Assembly (NCBI RefSeq): GCF_027595985.1
Contig: NC_073306.1
Location: 152,878,919 to 152,942,918, forward strand
DNA: 64,000 nt
From: Sorex araneus
Lineage: Eukaryota; Chordata; Mammalia; Eulipotyphla; Soricidae
Reading direction: 5' to 3'
The notes under the pieces are model-generated. The model was not told the DNA's origin and searched no databases. It worked only from the letters and a program-made list of their open reading frames with translations. Positions 11,553-23,054 of the stretch are shown here, one piece after another. The translations under genes and the position numbers were made by a program. How positions within the stretch are numbered: position 1 is the first letter of the stretch; every line of letters starts with the position of its first letter.

Positions 11553-12309
11553 TCTCCCATATGTGAGATAGAACGCAAGCATAAAAAGGGAATGACAGCT
11601 GGGCACAGCTATTCATTTGTCTGTTGAACTGAGCTTCCAGGGAAGTGGCTGGGAGGGTGAGGGGTCCTTGGGACACTGGTGGACAGAAGCAGTGGGCTCT
11701 CTGGTGGTGGTGGCACTGGAATGATGCATGCATGGAAAGAATAATGGTTTTTTTAAAACAGCAGTAACCAAATCCATTGTCTTACCACAGATTTCAGAAG
11801 CGTTTCCTTGGGGATTCCTGCCTAGAGAGAAAGTTCTGTGCCTGCCTGACACCTGGCACCTTTAGAATACCCACTTAAGGATGCCACTGAAGGATGCCAC
11901 ACTCCCTCCTAAGGATGCCCCAGCCCCCCCCCCCCGGCCTCAGAGCTTCTGGTGGGGCAGACAAGTTCCCCCTAAGTGCTTTGTCTCACAGTCACCTCTC
12001 CGGCACCAACCATCTCTCTGTCTTGCTGTGTGTGCCCTTCGCACTTTGTTCTCAAAACCCAGATGTGGATATCAGTCTTTCCATTAATTAGGGAGGCAAG
12101 AGAGCAAAGGGCACAGAAATAAAAGTCTAATAAGAACCAATAAGTTTGTTCAAGAGCATGTGCCCACACACAGGCAAGGAAATCTCTATTTTCCCAAGCC
12201 TAAGACAAGAAGATAAAGTGACACGGAGACAAGATCAAGTGGCAGGGAACACTCCAGGCCAAATAGCACAGGGCCTGCTCACTCGGTGGCCGCCCCTCCC
12301 TTTAGTGAT

Positions 12310-12402
12310 CCTCCTATTTGGGGGAGGGCTGATGCCAGGGATCAAACCCAAGGTCTCACACGTGCAAGGCAAGCACTCTGCCACAAAGCCACATCCCAGC
12401 CT
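12310..12402 (-). mobile_element. SINE head remnant
   Basis: Reverse-sense tRNA-like head with GATCAAACCCAAGGTCTCAC and GCAAGGCAAGCACTCTGCC. Confidence 0.6.
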
Positions 12403-12930
12403 TGGTGTATGGAATGAGTCCATTTTTTGCAACCAACTCCCAAATCTGGCTCCAGATCGACCAGCTCTGGAGCGCATCCCTTGACTCAATAGACCCTCAT
12501 TGCCCAGCCATGGCACCCTGCAGTAGGGATGGCTTTCTCTCCTTAACCTTTCAATTGCGTAAACCCCAAAAGAAGCTGCTGTTGAATTGATAAATGTCCT
12601 TTAAAAAGGCAGCTAACACAGAAATCTTCTTAGCGTGGATCCAATTTTCATAGATGTGTTGCTGAAATAATCACTGCTTTCAAGAAAGAATCTAAGGGGA
12701 AAATGACTGGGTGGAAAATAGAATTTTTAGGACAATAAAAGTACTCTGACCCTATTGTGATGGCCACATGTCATTATATATGTCCAAGTCCATTGGATGT
12801 ACAAAGCTAAGAGTGACTGCTAACAAATTATTTAGGGGATAATCATATGTCAATGCAGGTCTATTGGTAGTGGCAGATGTACCACTCTAAGTGTTGTCGT
12901 TGGAGGTGAGTACATAAAGACATAAGCACC

Positions 12931-13065
12931 GTAGCACTTGTAGCACTGTCGTCCCGTTGTTCATTGATTTGCTTGAGCAGGCACCAGTACTATCTCCATT
13001 ATCAGACTTTTTGTTACTGTTTTTGGCATATCGAATACGCCACGGGTAGCTTGCCAGAAAGTTTT
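12931..13065 (-). mobile_element. RTE-tailed SINE, head missing
   Basis: Starts with the RTE-derived tail (CACTGTCGTCCCGTTG) and runs to GGGTAGCTTGCCAG; the tRNA-like head is absent. Confidence 0.82.
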
Positions 13066-13510
13066 GCCTTCTCATTTTGTAGTGAAACAAACTACTCTCT
13101 AAACTGCAATTGTTTCAAGCTCTTGGCCTTGGGTCACAAACCTGAGATCACCAAGGGAGGGATGGGAGAGGAGGCATGAAGAGATGGACTAGGATTTTAG
13201 GACGTGGACAGAGGGTCTGGGGCATGATGGGACAGTGAGGGGCAGTGACTATGTGTATCAAAGCCATAAGTATTGACTATCCTGTAACATATTGCCGAAA
13301 CTACAACAATGAATTTCAAAGAACCACACTTAAAAACCGAAGTCATTAAAACCAGTAAATAGGAAGCTGGTCTATGAGCATATTCCCACTCTTCAACCAT
13401 TCAAAGACCTTCATAGTTTCTAGCCTGTGCTAAACTATCTTCATTCAGTGACTGTCACTCCCACCCCACACAGATGTTTATGTCTGAGCCACCAGCTCCA
13501 TTGCGGATTA

Positions 13511-13744
13511 TAGCACTGTTGTCCCATTGTTTATTGATCTGCTTGAATGGGCACCAGTAACATCTCCATTCTGAGACTTGTTGTTACTGTTTTTGGCATA
13601 TCGAATACGCCGCGGGTAGCTTGCCAGCCTCTGCTGTGCGGGCGGGATACTCTCAGTAGCTTGCCGGGCTCTCCGAGAGGGACGGAGGAATCGAACCTGG
13701 GTCAGCCACATGCAAGGCAAAGGCCCTACCCCCTGTGCTATCTC
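13511..13744 (-). mobile_element. RTE-tailed SINE, full length with 14-bp TSD
   Basis: Tail, central body and tRNA-like head all present. Flanked by identical TCCATTGCGGATTA at 13497-13510 and 13745-13758. Confidence 0.92.
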
Positions 13745-13774
13745 TCCATTGCGGATTAACCTATAATTATTATC

Positions 13775-13918
13775 CTTTTGGGGGGGGGCCTGCAAGTCCA
13801 CTTCTGAGCTCAGGCTCACTCGTGGCAGCCTAGTGCAGGGCCATACGTGGCACCGGGGATCAAGCCGGCACCCACCACGTGCAAGACTTGCCGGGTCTGT
13901 GCCGTCACTCTGGCCTGT
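13775..13918 (-). mobile_element. Degenerate SINE
   Basis: Reverse-sense body (GAGCTCAGGCTCACTCG) and head (GGATCAAGCCGGCACC, TCACTCTGGCC); starts in a G-rich run. Confidence 0.6.
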
Positions 13919-13919
13919 G

Positions 13920-15106
13920 CTTATTACCTGGTGTGGGAAAAGCGACTCAGCAAATGTGCTTAAATGAAGGCTCTTGCTGCAGGAAAATTAGCCTAGATTA
14001 TCCAGGGGCCCCAAGGTCATTACCAGCCTCTTTAGGAGTCAGAGGCATGAAGGTCAAAGACAGAAGACAAAGCTGTGAACAGGAGCAGAGGTGGGGCCGG
14101 CAGCTGGCACCCACCGCACTCCCCACAGAGGTCAGCTCAGAGTGGACGGGGGAGTCTCAGTATGAGCCAAACCGGAAAGTATCTGCAAAATTACCGGGAG
14201 AAATGGCAAATGGCCTTGGGCTTGGTGATGCCTTTTCAAGTGCAAGGCAAAGACCCCTCTGCTGTGGAACAGATGAGCTGTCGTAGGGAGGAGACTCTCC
14301 CGGAGCCCCCCGAAGGCACACAGCCCTTCCTTCAACGCCTGACCTGTGTCTGGACTGTCAGCCTCCGCCATGTGAGATCTTTCATGTGTCCTGTTCAAGA
14401 CACTACGATTGTGGCTCTTTTTTAGGAGACGGATTCTAAGAACATTTGCAATGATGCTTCATTTTCTAGTGGCTGGAGGACATTGTAATAATCTAAGCTA
14501 TTGCTTCTGCTGGTGATGGTGGTGGTGGTGGTGGTGGGGTGTGTGTGTGTGTGTGTGTGTGTGGTCCTCTGTGAACTGGGCTTTTGAGTTGCTGCTAGGT
14601 TTAGAAAGCATCTACTTTATTTTTTTTTTTTTTTGAACCTGACTTTCCACTTCGGTGAATAAAGTAAACAAGAGTCATACAGGGGAGGCAAGGCAGGAGC
14701 AGAGCGAGCAGGGAGAGAAAGGGGAGAGGGGCAGCAGCGGTCTCCAGCGCTGGAGGTTACTTATCGATCTTGGTTTGAGTCAGAGCGAGCAGAGGCCCCC
14801 GGAGGGGAAGGAAAATGAGCCAGATTCCACGAGCTGGTTTCCCAGCACCGGTTCCTCGCCTGCAGCCAACGCCTGCCCCCTTGTGGCGTTCCCCAAACTG
14901 TTTGTATTTTCACAATGGCCAGAGAACTGGGAAAGCTCAGCTTGAGACAGTACTTAAGCTTTCAGAGGCTTCCTGTTGACTGCAAGATAAAACATTCCCA
15001 GACAAAGACCCTTCCTGACCGGGCCTCCTGAGAACCAGGAGAACTTTGCATTCCCCACCAACACCCTGTGGTCTTCCATAGTCCCCTAGTAACGGCGTTG
15101 GTGAGA
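13920..15106. other. Intergenic DNA with GGT/GT microsatellite
   Basis: No gene supported. Contains (GGT)n(GT)n at 14511-14563 and a T run at 14622-14634. Confidence 0.5.
14511..14563. repeat. Compound (GGT)n(GT)n microsatellite
   Basis: About eight GGT units pass directly into about thirteen GT units. Confidence 0.95.
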
Positions 15107-15117
15107 ATCACTTTGAG

Positions 15118-15289
15118 GGGCTCAGAGAACAGTAAGCAAGAGGGCGTTTGCCTTGTACACAGCCGACCAGGGTTTGACTCCCCAGTGCTCCATATGGCCC
15201 CCCGAGCACCGCCAGGAATAATTCCTGAGTGCAGGGCCAGGAGTAACCACTTAGCACCTCTGGGTGTGAACAAAAAGACAAAAAAAAAA
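15118..15289 (+). mobile_element. SINE, poly(A) type, with TSD
   Basis: Flanked by ATCACTTTGAG (15107-15117) and ATCAATTTGAG (15290-15300), 10 of 11 identical. Confidence 0.87.
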
Positions 15290-15300
15290 ATCAATTTGAG

Positions 15301-15435
15301 GGTTAGTGAGACAGACGTGGACCCCCTGGGCTCGATCCCCAGGACCCGTATGCCTGCCAGAAGTAACCCCTGAGCTCAGAGCCGGGAGGAAGCCCTGAGC
15401 CCTGCCAAGGTGTGGCTCCAAGAGGAAAAATAAAG
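15301..15435 (+). mobile_element. Degenerate SINE directly after another
   Basis: Head worn to AGGGTTAGTGAGACAG; body AGAAGTAACCCCTGAGC and GAGCCGGGAGGAAGC remain. Confidence 0.65.
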
Positions 15436-16496
15436 AAACCAATTCTGAGAATCCAGCGAGAATTTAAAACCCTGTTTCCCCTAGTCCCTAGTTACGTGAC
15501 TGGAAGTTTCCCGACATCTCTACGCGTGTTCTTCTAGACCAGGATAAGCACGTTAGCCCCAGCCCTGGGGCGGTCACGAGGTCAGAGGAGTAAGCCATGG
15601 AAGGGTTAGGGTAAGGAGTAAGCCATGGAAGGAGTCCTCCAAGGGAATTACCCCCAGTTTCATTCAGCTGCTATTTGTGAACATTTCCAAGTCATCTTCG
15701 AAGCTCTCCCTTTCACCAGCACCTGACTTGAACCCTGATTCAGAATCTGGTGTTTCGTGGGGCTCTCGACATCAGAGTCTGGGGAGGGAAAGGCAGACGT
15801 GAAAGGGGCTTAGGACACGGCAGCGGGGCCTCACCGCTTCCTGGCTCACCCCAGAAGAGAAGCAAAGCAATCGCTGAAACTCGGGCACGGGGGCCTAGGC
15901 CTGACTTCACTGCTCACGGCTAATGTCTGCAGAGACACCAAACCTATGGAACTCCCAGTTACACTGGTTTCCAAGCTGAGAACTCTGGGGTCTTCTAGGG
16001 GTGGGGGTGGGCAGCCACGCTCAGATCCCACAGAAGCCGCAATGGGAACAACTAATCTCGGGAGATGCCAAGCTGGTACACAGCAGGTGTACGCCCAGCT
16101 GATGCAACTCCCGGGCACGCCGGTCTTGGGGGACCTGGGGGGGAGAGGGACAGCCTGAGAGTCACTCCAGTTCTACAGATCCGGCAGCTCCTGGGGAATG
16201 AGGCGCCTCCAAACTCAGCATCACGACAGCCCCAGAGGAGCACAGCAAATCAGACGGGACACTGGCATGGAAGGCCAGGAAGCTCAGTAAACAAAAACAA
16301 CAGCAGCAAAACCCACAGAAGGTTCAACTAGCAGCAAACAGCTCAGCAAACCCTCAGACAATGACTTTAATAACCCCTGGGTGAGGCAGAACAATTTCAC
16401 AAATTTTCTTTTATTGAAGTGTTTTTCAGTAATTAAGTCCATTGGCCACTTAGTTGTAATGAGCAATATAAAATAAATTATTTTATCATTGCATTG

Positions 16497-16740
16497 GGCT
16501 GGAGCAATAGCACAGCGGGTAGGGCGTTCACCTTGCATGCGGCCTATCCAGGTTTGATTCCTCCATCCCTCTCAGAGAGCCCGGCAAGTTACCGAGAGTA
16601 TCTCGCCCGCACGGCAGAGCCTGGCAAGATCCCCGTGGCATATTCTATATGCCAAAAACAATCACAACAAGTCTCACAATGGAGACGTTACTGGTGCCCA
16701 CTCAAGCAAATCGATGAGCAACGGGATGACAGTGACAGTG
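16497..16740 (+). mobile_element. RTE-tailed SINE, full length
   Basis: Head (GGGCTGGAGCAATAGCACAG) identical in layout to the poly(A) SINE, then the distinct body (TCAGAGAGCCCGGCAAG) and the tail at 16678-16731, homologous to the RTE 3' end. Confidence 0.92.
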
Positions 16741-17105
16741 AAGGAAAAGGGACTGTGTGTCCACTCTCTGTGAATACCCACAAATGGAAACTTGCTGGGC
16801 CCCACGTTCCCACGTTGAGAATCAGACCGTTTGCCCAGGGCCCATCCAGAGCCCGGCCAGCGATGGGCAGAGCGCTCACCCCCACCCCCAGCCCTGACTG
16901 AGCAGGATAGGAGAGCGAGCCACACGGCCTGGGAAGAGGCCGAGCACCCCGCTTCCCGTTGGCCCTTCAAGCACAGACACAGGAAAGGAGGCGAGAGCCT
17001 GTGTTTTCCCACAGGGAAGATGGGGCCAACCTGGAGAGGGAAGTGGCTGCAAAGGAGAAACCAAGTGTGCGGTTGCTGGCCTGGGACTGTGTTCAGAAGA
17101 CACCA

Positions 17106-17250
17106 GCAGGGCCCCGAGAGATGGCACGGCAGGGAGGGCACTGGCCTTGCACGAGGCAGACCAGGGCTCAACCCAGCATCCCATATGGTCCCCTGAGTGA
17201 TTCCTGACGTCCCTGGAATGATTCCTGATTGCAGAGCACTGCCAGGTATG
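17106..17250 (+). mobile_element. SINE running into purine tract
   Basis: Head AGGGCCCCGAGAGATGGCACG; the body repeats the GATTCCTGA segment three times (internal duplication), then passes straight into GAAAGGGAGAG repeats. Confidence 0.8.
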
Positions 17251-17610
17251 GTGAAAGAAAGGGAGAGAGGGAGGAAAGGAAGGAGATAGGAAGGAAAGAA
17301 GGAAGGAGGAAGGAAGGAGGACGGAAGGAGGGGGGAAGGAAGGAAGGAAGGAAGGAAGGAAGGAAGGAAGGAAGGAAGGAAGGAAGGAAGGAAGGAAGGA
17401 AGGAAGGAAGGAAGGAAGGAAGGAAGGGAGGGAGGGAGGGAGGGAGGGAGGGAGGAAGGGAGGGAGGGAGGGAGGGAGGGAGGAAGGGAGGGAGGGAGGG
17501 AAGGGGAGAGGGAGGAAGGGAGGGAGGGAAGGGGAGAGGGAGGAAGGGAGGGAGAGAAGGGGAGAGGGAGGAAGGGAGGGAGGGAAGGGGAGGGAGGGAG
17601 GGAGGAAGGA
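17251..17610. repeat. (GGAA)n/(GGGA)n polypurine tract
   Basis: About 360 bp of purine on the plus strand with about 25 consecutive GGAA units, then GGGA blocks. Produces spurious Ser/Pro-rich ORFs on the minus strand. Confidence 0.97.
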
Positions 17611-17611
17611 A

Positions 17612-18114
17612 AAGAAGAGCCAAACCTCTGAGCCAAACCAGAATCTTCATGGTGGAAACTTATCGGTCTCCTGTGCGATGGCTTCTGCGGCCCCAGGCAA
17701 CCCCTCAGGGCGACCTATCCGAGGAATGCAGCCCCCTTGACCTCCGCTGATCTCTCGTGGGAGACCCTGAGCCAGAACTCCCACTCAGACACTCCCAAAT
17801 TCCTGAGCCTGTAAGCTGTTGTTTCAACCATGCAGCTGAGGGGCAGGGGGTGGTGACTTTATACACTGCAATGACAATTAATAATGGCTCGACCCCACCA
17901 CCTGCTGAGTCAGAAATGGCTCTTCCCCACCTGTGATATGCGCCCTAAGTGAAGCTTCTGATGAATGATAGAGACAGAGGAGTAAGAGTTCTGGAGAGTT
18001 TGGTACTCTCCTGGTTGTGAATCTAGTGATGATTATGCCAGCCACTGTCTCCATTTTCTGGGGGTTGTTTTTATTCTAATAGAGTTGGCATTTAACACTG
18101 TGCAAAATGCAGTG

Positions 18115-18173
<59 letters not shown>

Positions 18174-18720
18174 ATAGCAATGTGAGCCAATATACATATT
18201 CACGCCAGTATATATATATAGCAATGTGAGTCCACCTACCAGACCACGTAAGATTCGTTTGCTTTTTGTGCTGAGAACATTTAAGATCTATTCTCCTCGG
18301 GACATTAGAAATGCATGAAACAGCATAGTTGACCATAATCATTATGCTGTGCATTGCATCCCCAGAAGTCACTCTAGTTCCAAATTGTTTCGTTCTAACC
18401 CGCGGGTCGGTGTTGTAAAGGAGCCGGGAAGTGGCTTCTACTTCCAACAGACCCTGGAAACAGCGCTGGTAACAGCTTGCTGCCAAGCAACTCCGCCGCG
18501 CTTCCAGGCGGGCTGACAGCGCCACCACGCGGACGTCTTTTAAATATCTGCATTTTTCTTCTTTCCTACACTCGGGCGTTTACCAACTACTGACACACCT
18601 GAGCTGCAGACCCTCCCAAAAGTCAATGCGAGTCTGCCTTGGATAATCAGACAGCAAAACTGTGAGGACGGAAAAATGAATTCTGGGCAATGCAGCTTGC
18701 ACACTATTTTTTTTAAAAAA
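17612..18720. other. Intergenic DNA with (TA)n(TG)n microsatellite
   Basis: The microsatellite at 18114-18175 is the only feature recognised; no gene. Confidence 0.5.
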
Positions 18721-18724
18721 AAGC

Positions 18725-18870
18725 AATATTGGAATGATAGAACAATGGGCAGGGAGTGTTCCTTGCACATGGCCAGCCCAGGTTCAACCCCTGGCACTGC
18801 ATACAGTCCCCTGAGCACACAGCCAGGAGTAAGCCCTGAGCACTGCTGGGTGTGGCCCACAAACAAAAGA
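18725..18870 (+). mobile_element. SINE, 5' worn
   Basis: Starts AATATTGGAATGATAGAAC and ends GCTGGGTGTGGCCCAC with a short A tail; A box poorly preserved. Confidence 0.8.
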
Positions 18871-18926
18871 GAAATATTGGAAAAGCACTTTCACAATGTT
18901 GTCTTCTTCCTTAGAAAATAAAATCA

Positions 18927-19096
18927 GGGCTGGAGCAATAGTACAGCAGACAGGGTGTTTGCCCTGCATGCGGCCAACCTGGGTTCGATTCCCAGCATCA
19001 CATATGGTCCTCTGAGCACCGCCAGGGGTGATTCCTGAGTGCAGAGCCAGGAGTAACCCTGGTGCATTGCCAGGTGTGAACCCCCCCCCTCAAAAA
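18927..19096 (+). mobile_element. SINE, poly(A) type, feeding a GAAA tract
   Basis: Flanked by GAAAATAAAATCAG and GAAAAGAAAATCAG; the downstream copy lies about 10 bp before a long (GAAA)n tract. Confidence 0.87.
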
Positions 19097-19118
19097 AGAA
19101 AAGAAAATCAGTTCATTT

Positions 19119-19120
<2 letters not shown>

Positions 19121-19174
<54 letters not shown>

Positions 19175-19196
19175 AGAGAGAGAGAGAGAGAGAGAG

Positions 19197-19287
<91 letters not shown>

Positions 19288-19334
19288 AAGAGAGAAAGAA
19301 AGAAGGAAGAAAAGAAATAAGGAGAGAGAAAGAG

Positions 19335-19409
<75 letters not shown>

Positions 19410-19548
19410 GGAAAGAAAGAAAGAAAGAAAGGAAGGAAGAAAGAAGGAAGGAAGGAAGGAAGGAAGGAAGGAAGGAAGGAAGGAAGGAAGGAAGGAAGGA
19501 AGGAAGGAAGGAAGGAAGGAAGGAAGGAAGGAAGGAAGAAAAGAAAAA
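19121..19548. repeat. (GAAA)n/(GGAA)n polypurine tract
   Basis: About 430 bp of pure purine: GAAA units with GA blocks at about 19174-19198 and 19278-19294, switching to GGAA from about 19446. Confidence 0.97.
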
Positions 19549-19555
19549 GCATGCT

Positions 19556-19718
19556 GGGTCAGAGCAATAGAACAGTGGGTGGGACATTTGCCTTGCACGT
19601 GGTCAGCACAGGTTCCTGCAGATTCTCATACTGTCCCCCAGTCCAGCCAAGTGCAATTCCTGAGCATATATACCCAGGAGAAAGCCCTGAGCACTGCCAG
19701 ATGTGGCCCAAAAAAGCA
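19556..19718 (+). mobile_element. SINE, diverged
   Basis: TGGGTCAGAGCAATAGAAC head; B box damaged (AGGTTCCTGCAG); tail CCCAAAAAAGCAAAAATT. Confidence 0.8.
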
Positions 19719-20218
19719 AAAATTATTTAATTTAATTAAAGCATTCTGCTGAATATTTTAAACCAAAAACTAATAATTTATCTCCACAACAGTTGTATTT
19801 TACAGCTGTTTAAATAAACAAATAACACAAATGGACCAAAGATCCAGCTGACGTCTCACCCAAGAAGCTGGGTGAGATGGAGCAGATCCAAGCTCCGTCT
19901 CGAGCTAATGCAAATCATAAACCGGGAGTTCCGCTCTGGGCAGAACAAGTGTTTGGGGTGATACATTCACTCCAGCACCAAACCAAGAGTTATTGCCAAG
20001 ACCAGACCAAAAAACATACTCAAAGTTCCTGGCACCCAGTAGCTATAAACCATAGCTGGGATTGGGGCTTGGGTTTCTTGTTGATTTTTGTTTTGTTTCG
20101 TTCCCGTTTCTCTCCCAACGGTATGGCTGTCTACATAACGCTCTTACTCACCATGTCACACCCAAAGCATAGCACAAACCTGTAGTTTGGTTCGTTAAGT
20201 GTGTCATCTCGGTGTATG

Positions 20219-20397
20219 GGCTTTTTTGGTTGTTTTTTTGCTTTTGGGGGGTCACAATGCACAGGGGTTACTCCTGGCTCTGCACTCAGGAACTACCCCT
20301 GGCAGTGCTCAGGGGACCATATGGGATGCTGGGAATTGAACCCGGGTTGGCCGCGTACAAGGCAAGCGCCCTACCTGCTATGCCATTGCTCCAGCCC
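20219..20397 (-). mobile_element. SINE, poly(A) type, with 11-bp TSD
   Basis: Identical CTCGGTGTATG flanks at 20208-20218 and 20398-20408. Confidence 0.93.
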
Positions 20398-20576
20398 CTC
20401 GGTGTATGTTTTTAACCTATCTGTGCCCCGACATATTTGACCCCGAGATGCTCAGTGATATCTCGGTCCCGGTCCCTGGCTTTACTATTGAAGTCAGCTG
20501 GTCTTGGAAAGCACCTTGTTGGCCTGAAGAAGAGTGAGAATGTCAAGGTCGTGCTTACCCAGGGGCAGATCTTGTT

Positions 20577-20690
20577 AAAATCCCCAGCAGCACGTCTGAT
20601 CCACCAAGAACCACCAGGGGGCGCGCCGAGCACAGAGTCAGGAACAGCCTCATGAGCATCGCAGCATATAGTGCAAAAAAACCAAGGAAC
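20577..20690 (+). mobile_element. Degenerate SINE body with a CTCF-like core
   Basis: CCACCAGGGGGCGC at 20611-20624 replaces the usual CGCCAGGAGTAATTC of the SINE; GAGCACAGAGTCAGGAAC and GAGCATCGC follow in SINE order. Confidence 0.55.
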
Positions 20691-20849
20691 AAAGCAAGCC
20701 CAGGGTGGATGGGGAGATAGCTGAAGGACCCCTGGAACCCGGGCCCGCGCAACATCTCACACCCTCTACACCGCTGATGTACCAGGAGTAACACACCACA
20801 TCAGATGGGTGTAAAGGCAACCAATCTCGTTTAAAAATATATTAGCAGG

Positions 20850-20851
<2 letters not shown>

Positions 20852-20898
<47 letters not shown>

Positions 20899-20900
20899 TA
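20852..20900. repeat. (AT)n microsatellite
   Basis: About 20 AT units with a GTATATATT end, directly before a SINE. Confidence 0.95.
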
Positions 20901-20904
20901 TCAG

Positions 20905-21070
20905 GGCGAGAGAGATAGGATCACGGGGAAGGCGTTTGCCTTGCACGCAGCCAGCCCGGGTTCCATCCCTGGCATCTCAGATGGTCCCCCAAGCACCGCC
21001 AGGAGTGATTTCTGAGTTCAGAGCCAGGAGGAAACCCCTGAGCATCATCAGGTGTGATAAAAATCAAATT
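20905..21070 (+). mobile_element. SINE, poly(A) type
   Basis: GGGCGAGAGAGATAGGATC head, GGTTCCATCCC B box. TATATTAGCA occurs on both sides (20838 and 21080), perhaps a TSD that also encloses the AT run. Confidence 0.82.
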
Positions 21071-21228
21071 AATAAAACTATATTAGCACGCAAGTTTCAA
21101 CCTGTAACCACATGCTATAATCTCTTATACAAGGTCTTAATGGCGCCAGGGTGAGATACAACAATATTCACGCACTTTCTTCTAAGGAAACTTTTTTTGG
21201 ATAATTTTTAGCGAATTACACATAACAC

Positions 21229-21480
21229 TAGCACTGTAGCACTGTCGTCCTGTTGTTCATCGATTTGCTCGAGTGTGCACCAGTAACGTCTCCACTGTGA
21301 GACTTGTTACTGCTTTTGGCATATTGAATACACCACGGGTAGCTTGCCAGATTCTGCCATGTGGGCGAGATACTCTCGGTAGCTTGCCAGTCTCTCCAAG
21401 AGGGACGAAGGAATCGAACCCGGGTCGGCCGCATGCAAGGCAAACGCCCTACCTGCTGTGCTATCTATCCCTCCAGCCCC
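21229..21480 (-). mobile_element. RTE-tailed SINE, full length
   Basis: Tail (CACTGTCGTCCTGTTG), body with CACCACGGGTAGCTTGCC and head ending CCTCCAGCCCC. No clear TSD. A segment upstream (21120-21180) resembles 38645-38710. Confidence 0.92.
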
Positions 21481-21604
21481 TTCCTAAGGTTTTCAGGGTT
21501 TTTCCTCCCGTTTTGAACCAACTCCGGCGATGCTCAGAAGCGACCCCCAGCTCTGTACTCAGAATTCGCTCCTGGTGGTGCTCGGGGCCCAGGAAGTGAG
21601 GTTT

Positions 21605-22490
21605 TCCCAGCACCACCTGTTAAAAAGGCTTTCCTTGCTCCACTACGTATTTCTTGCTCCCTAGTCAAAGACTAAATGATTATATATTTGAGGTTATTTT
21701 AGGATATTCAACTACTCCGTTGGTCTGGGAGTCTGTCTTTATGCCAATCCCATGCTGTTTTAATTACTACTGCTTTGTAATAGTTTGAAGTTGGGGAAGA
21801 TAATGCCTCCCATCTTCTTTTTCCCAAGGATTGCTTTAGCTACTCATGGGGCTTTATTGTTTCACAAGAATTTCAGGAGTGCTTGATCAACTTCTTTGAA
21901 AAACATCGTGGGTATTCTTATAGGGACCATATTGAAGCTTTTTAAAAAAATTTTTATTAGAGAATCACTGTGATGTAGTTACAAACTTATGAACTTTTGT
22001 GTTTGCATTTCACTCATACAGTGATCGTTTACCCATCCCTCCACCAGTGCCCACTCACCTCCACCAATGATCCCAGCATCCCTCTCACCACCCCCACCCC
22101 ATCCCCCACCACCCCACCCTGCCTCTGTGGCAGGGCATTCCCTTTTGTTCTCTCTCCTTTTGGGTGTAGTTTGCAATAGAGGTACTGAGTGGCCACCATG
22201 TTCGGTCTATAGTCTACTTTCAGCTCGCATCTTCCAACCCGAGTGGGTCCTCCCAACATCCCCTACTTGGGGGACCGTACTGAATCTTTATAATACTCTG
22301 GGGAGTGTTGCCATTTTGACATTGTTGATTCTCCCAATCCATAAGCAGGGGATGTGTCTCCATTTCCTCATGTCCTCTTTCATTTCTTGAAGTAACGTTT
22401 CATAGTTTTCTTTGTATAGGTTCTTTCCCTCCCTAGTTAAGCTGATTGGGCACTTATCTCAAGGATTTTTATGCAAAATGAAATTTAGCT
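21605..22490 (-). mobile_element. L1 ORF2 fragment interrupted by a second L1
   Basis: 21605-21941 and 22271-22490 are reverse-sense L1 ORF2 sequence (for example CATTGTTGATTCTCCCAATCC). They are separated by another L1 3' end at 21942-22270. Confidence 0.8.
21942..22270 (-). mobile_element. 5'-truncated L1 inserted into older L1
   Basis: Starts with the reverse L1 tail (TTTTTATTAGAGAATCAC) and is flanked by GGGACCATATTGAAGCTTT (21923-21941) and the similar GGGACCGTACTGAATCTTT (22271-22289). Confidence 0.8.
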
Positions 22491-22917
22491 GGTAACCCCT
22501 CCTGCCACTAGGGACAATCTCTAGTCTTGGATCTTTGTCTCAAGCCACTTCCTGTCCCAGACATGTACGTAAGTGGCTGTTGACTGCACACTTGGCATGA
22601 ACAATGGCTTCTTCAATGAGTGGCTGGAGAGGACAGTCCCCCCTTCTGGCCTGCCTCTGATATTCTTACCCTCCCAGGCTGGGCAGGGAAGGAGACACTA
22701 GATCATCGATTCTGAGGTCTGGCTCGTAAGTGGGAGGACAGCGAGCAGCTCTCCTGGAATTAACGGTGTTCTCAGTAAGTCGCCTGACCTCAGAGTGAGG
22801 ATTAATGCCACCGGCCTCAGAGATGAGCTGGCAGGTGCATGAGCTGTAACTCTGACTGCTAGCAGCCATGCCGCATTACTCAGCTGTTCCTGCAGCTCTA
22901 ACACAACAGCCCTGAGG

Positions 22918-23047
22918 CTGGAGCAAGAGTCCAGTGAGTAGGACACTTACTTGCCTTACACGTGACTCACTGGGTTGATCCCTGGCTCAGCCTACCAGGG
23001 CAGAGCTGGAAGTAAGCCCTGCACAGCGCTGGGTGTAGCCCCCAGAA
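22918..23047 (+). mobile_element. Degenerate SINE
   Basis: CTGGAGCAAGAGTCCAGTGAG head and GCGCTGGGTGTAGCCCC end. Confidence 0.65.
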
Positions 23048-23054
23048 CAAAATT

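Noticed and set aside
16674-17636. 320-residue ORF rich in Ser, Pro, Leu and Phe on the minus strand
   Set aside because: It is the reverse reading of the GGAA/GGGA tract plus a SINE; the same LPSFLPSF pattern arises at 19113-19598, 37613-38095 and 48087-48671.
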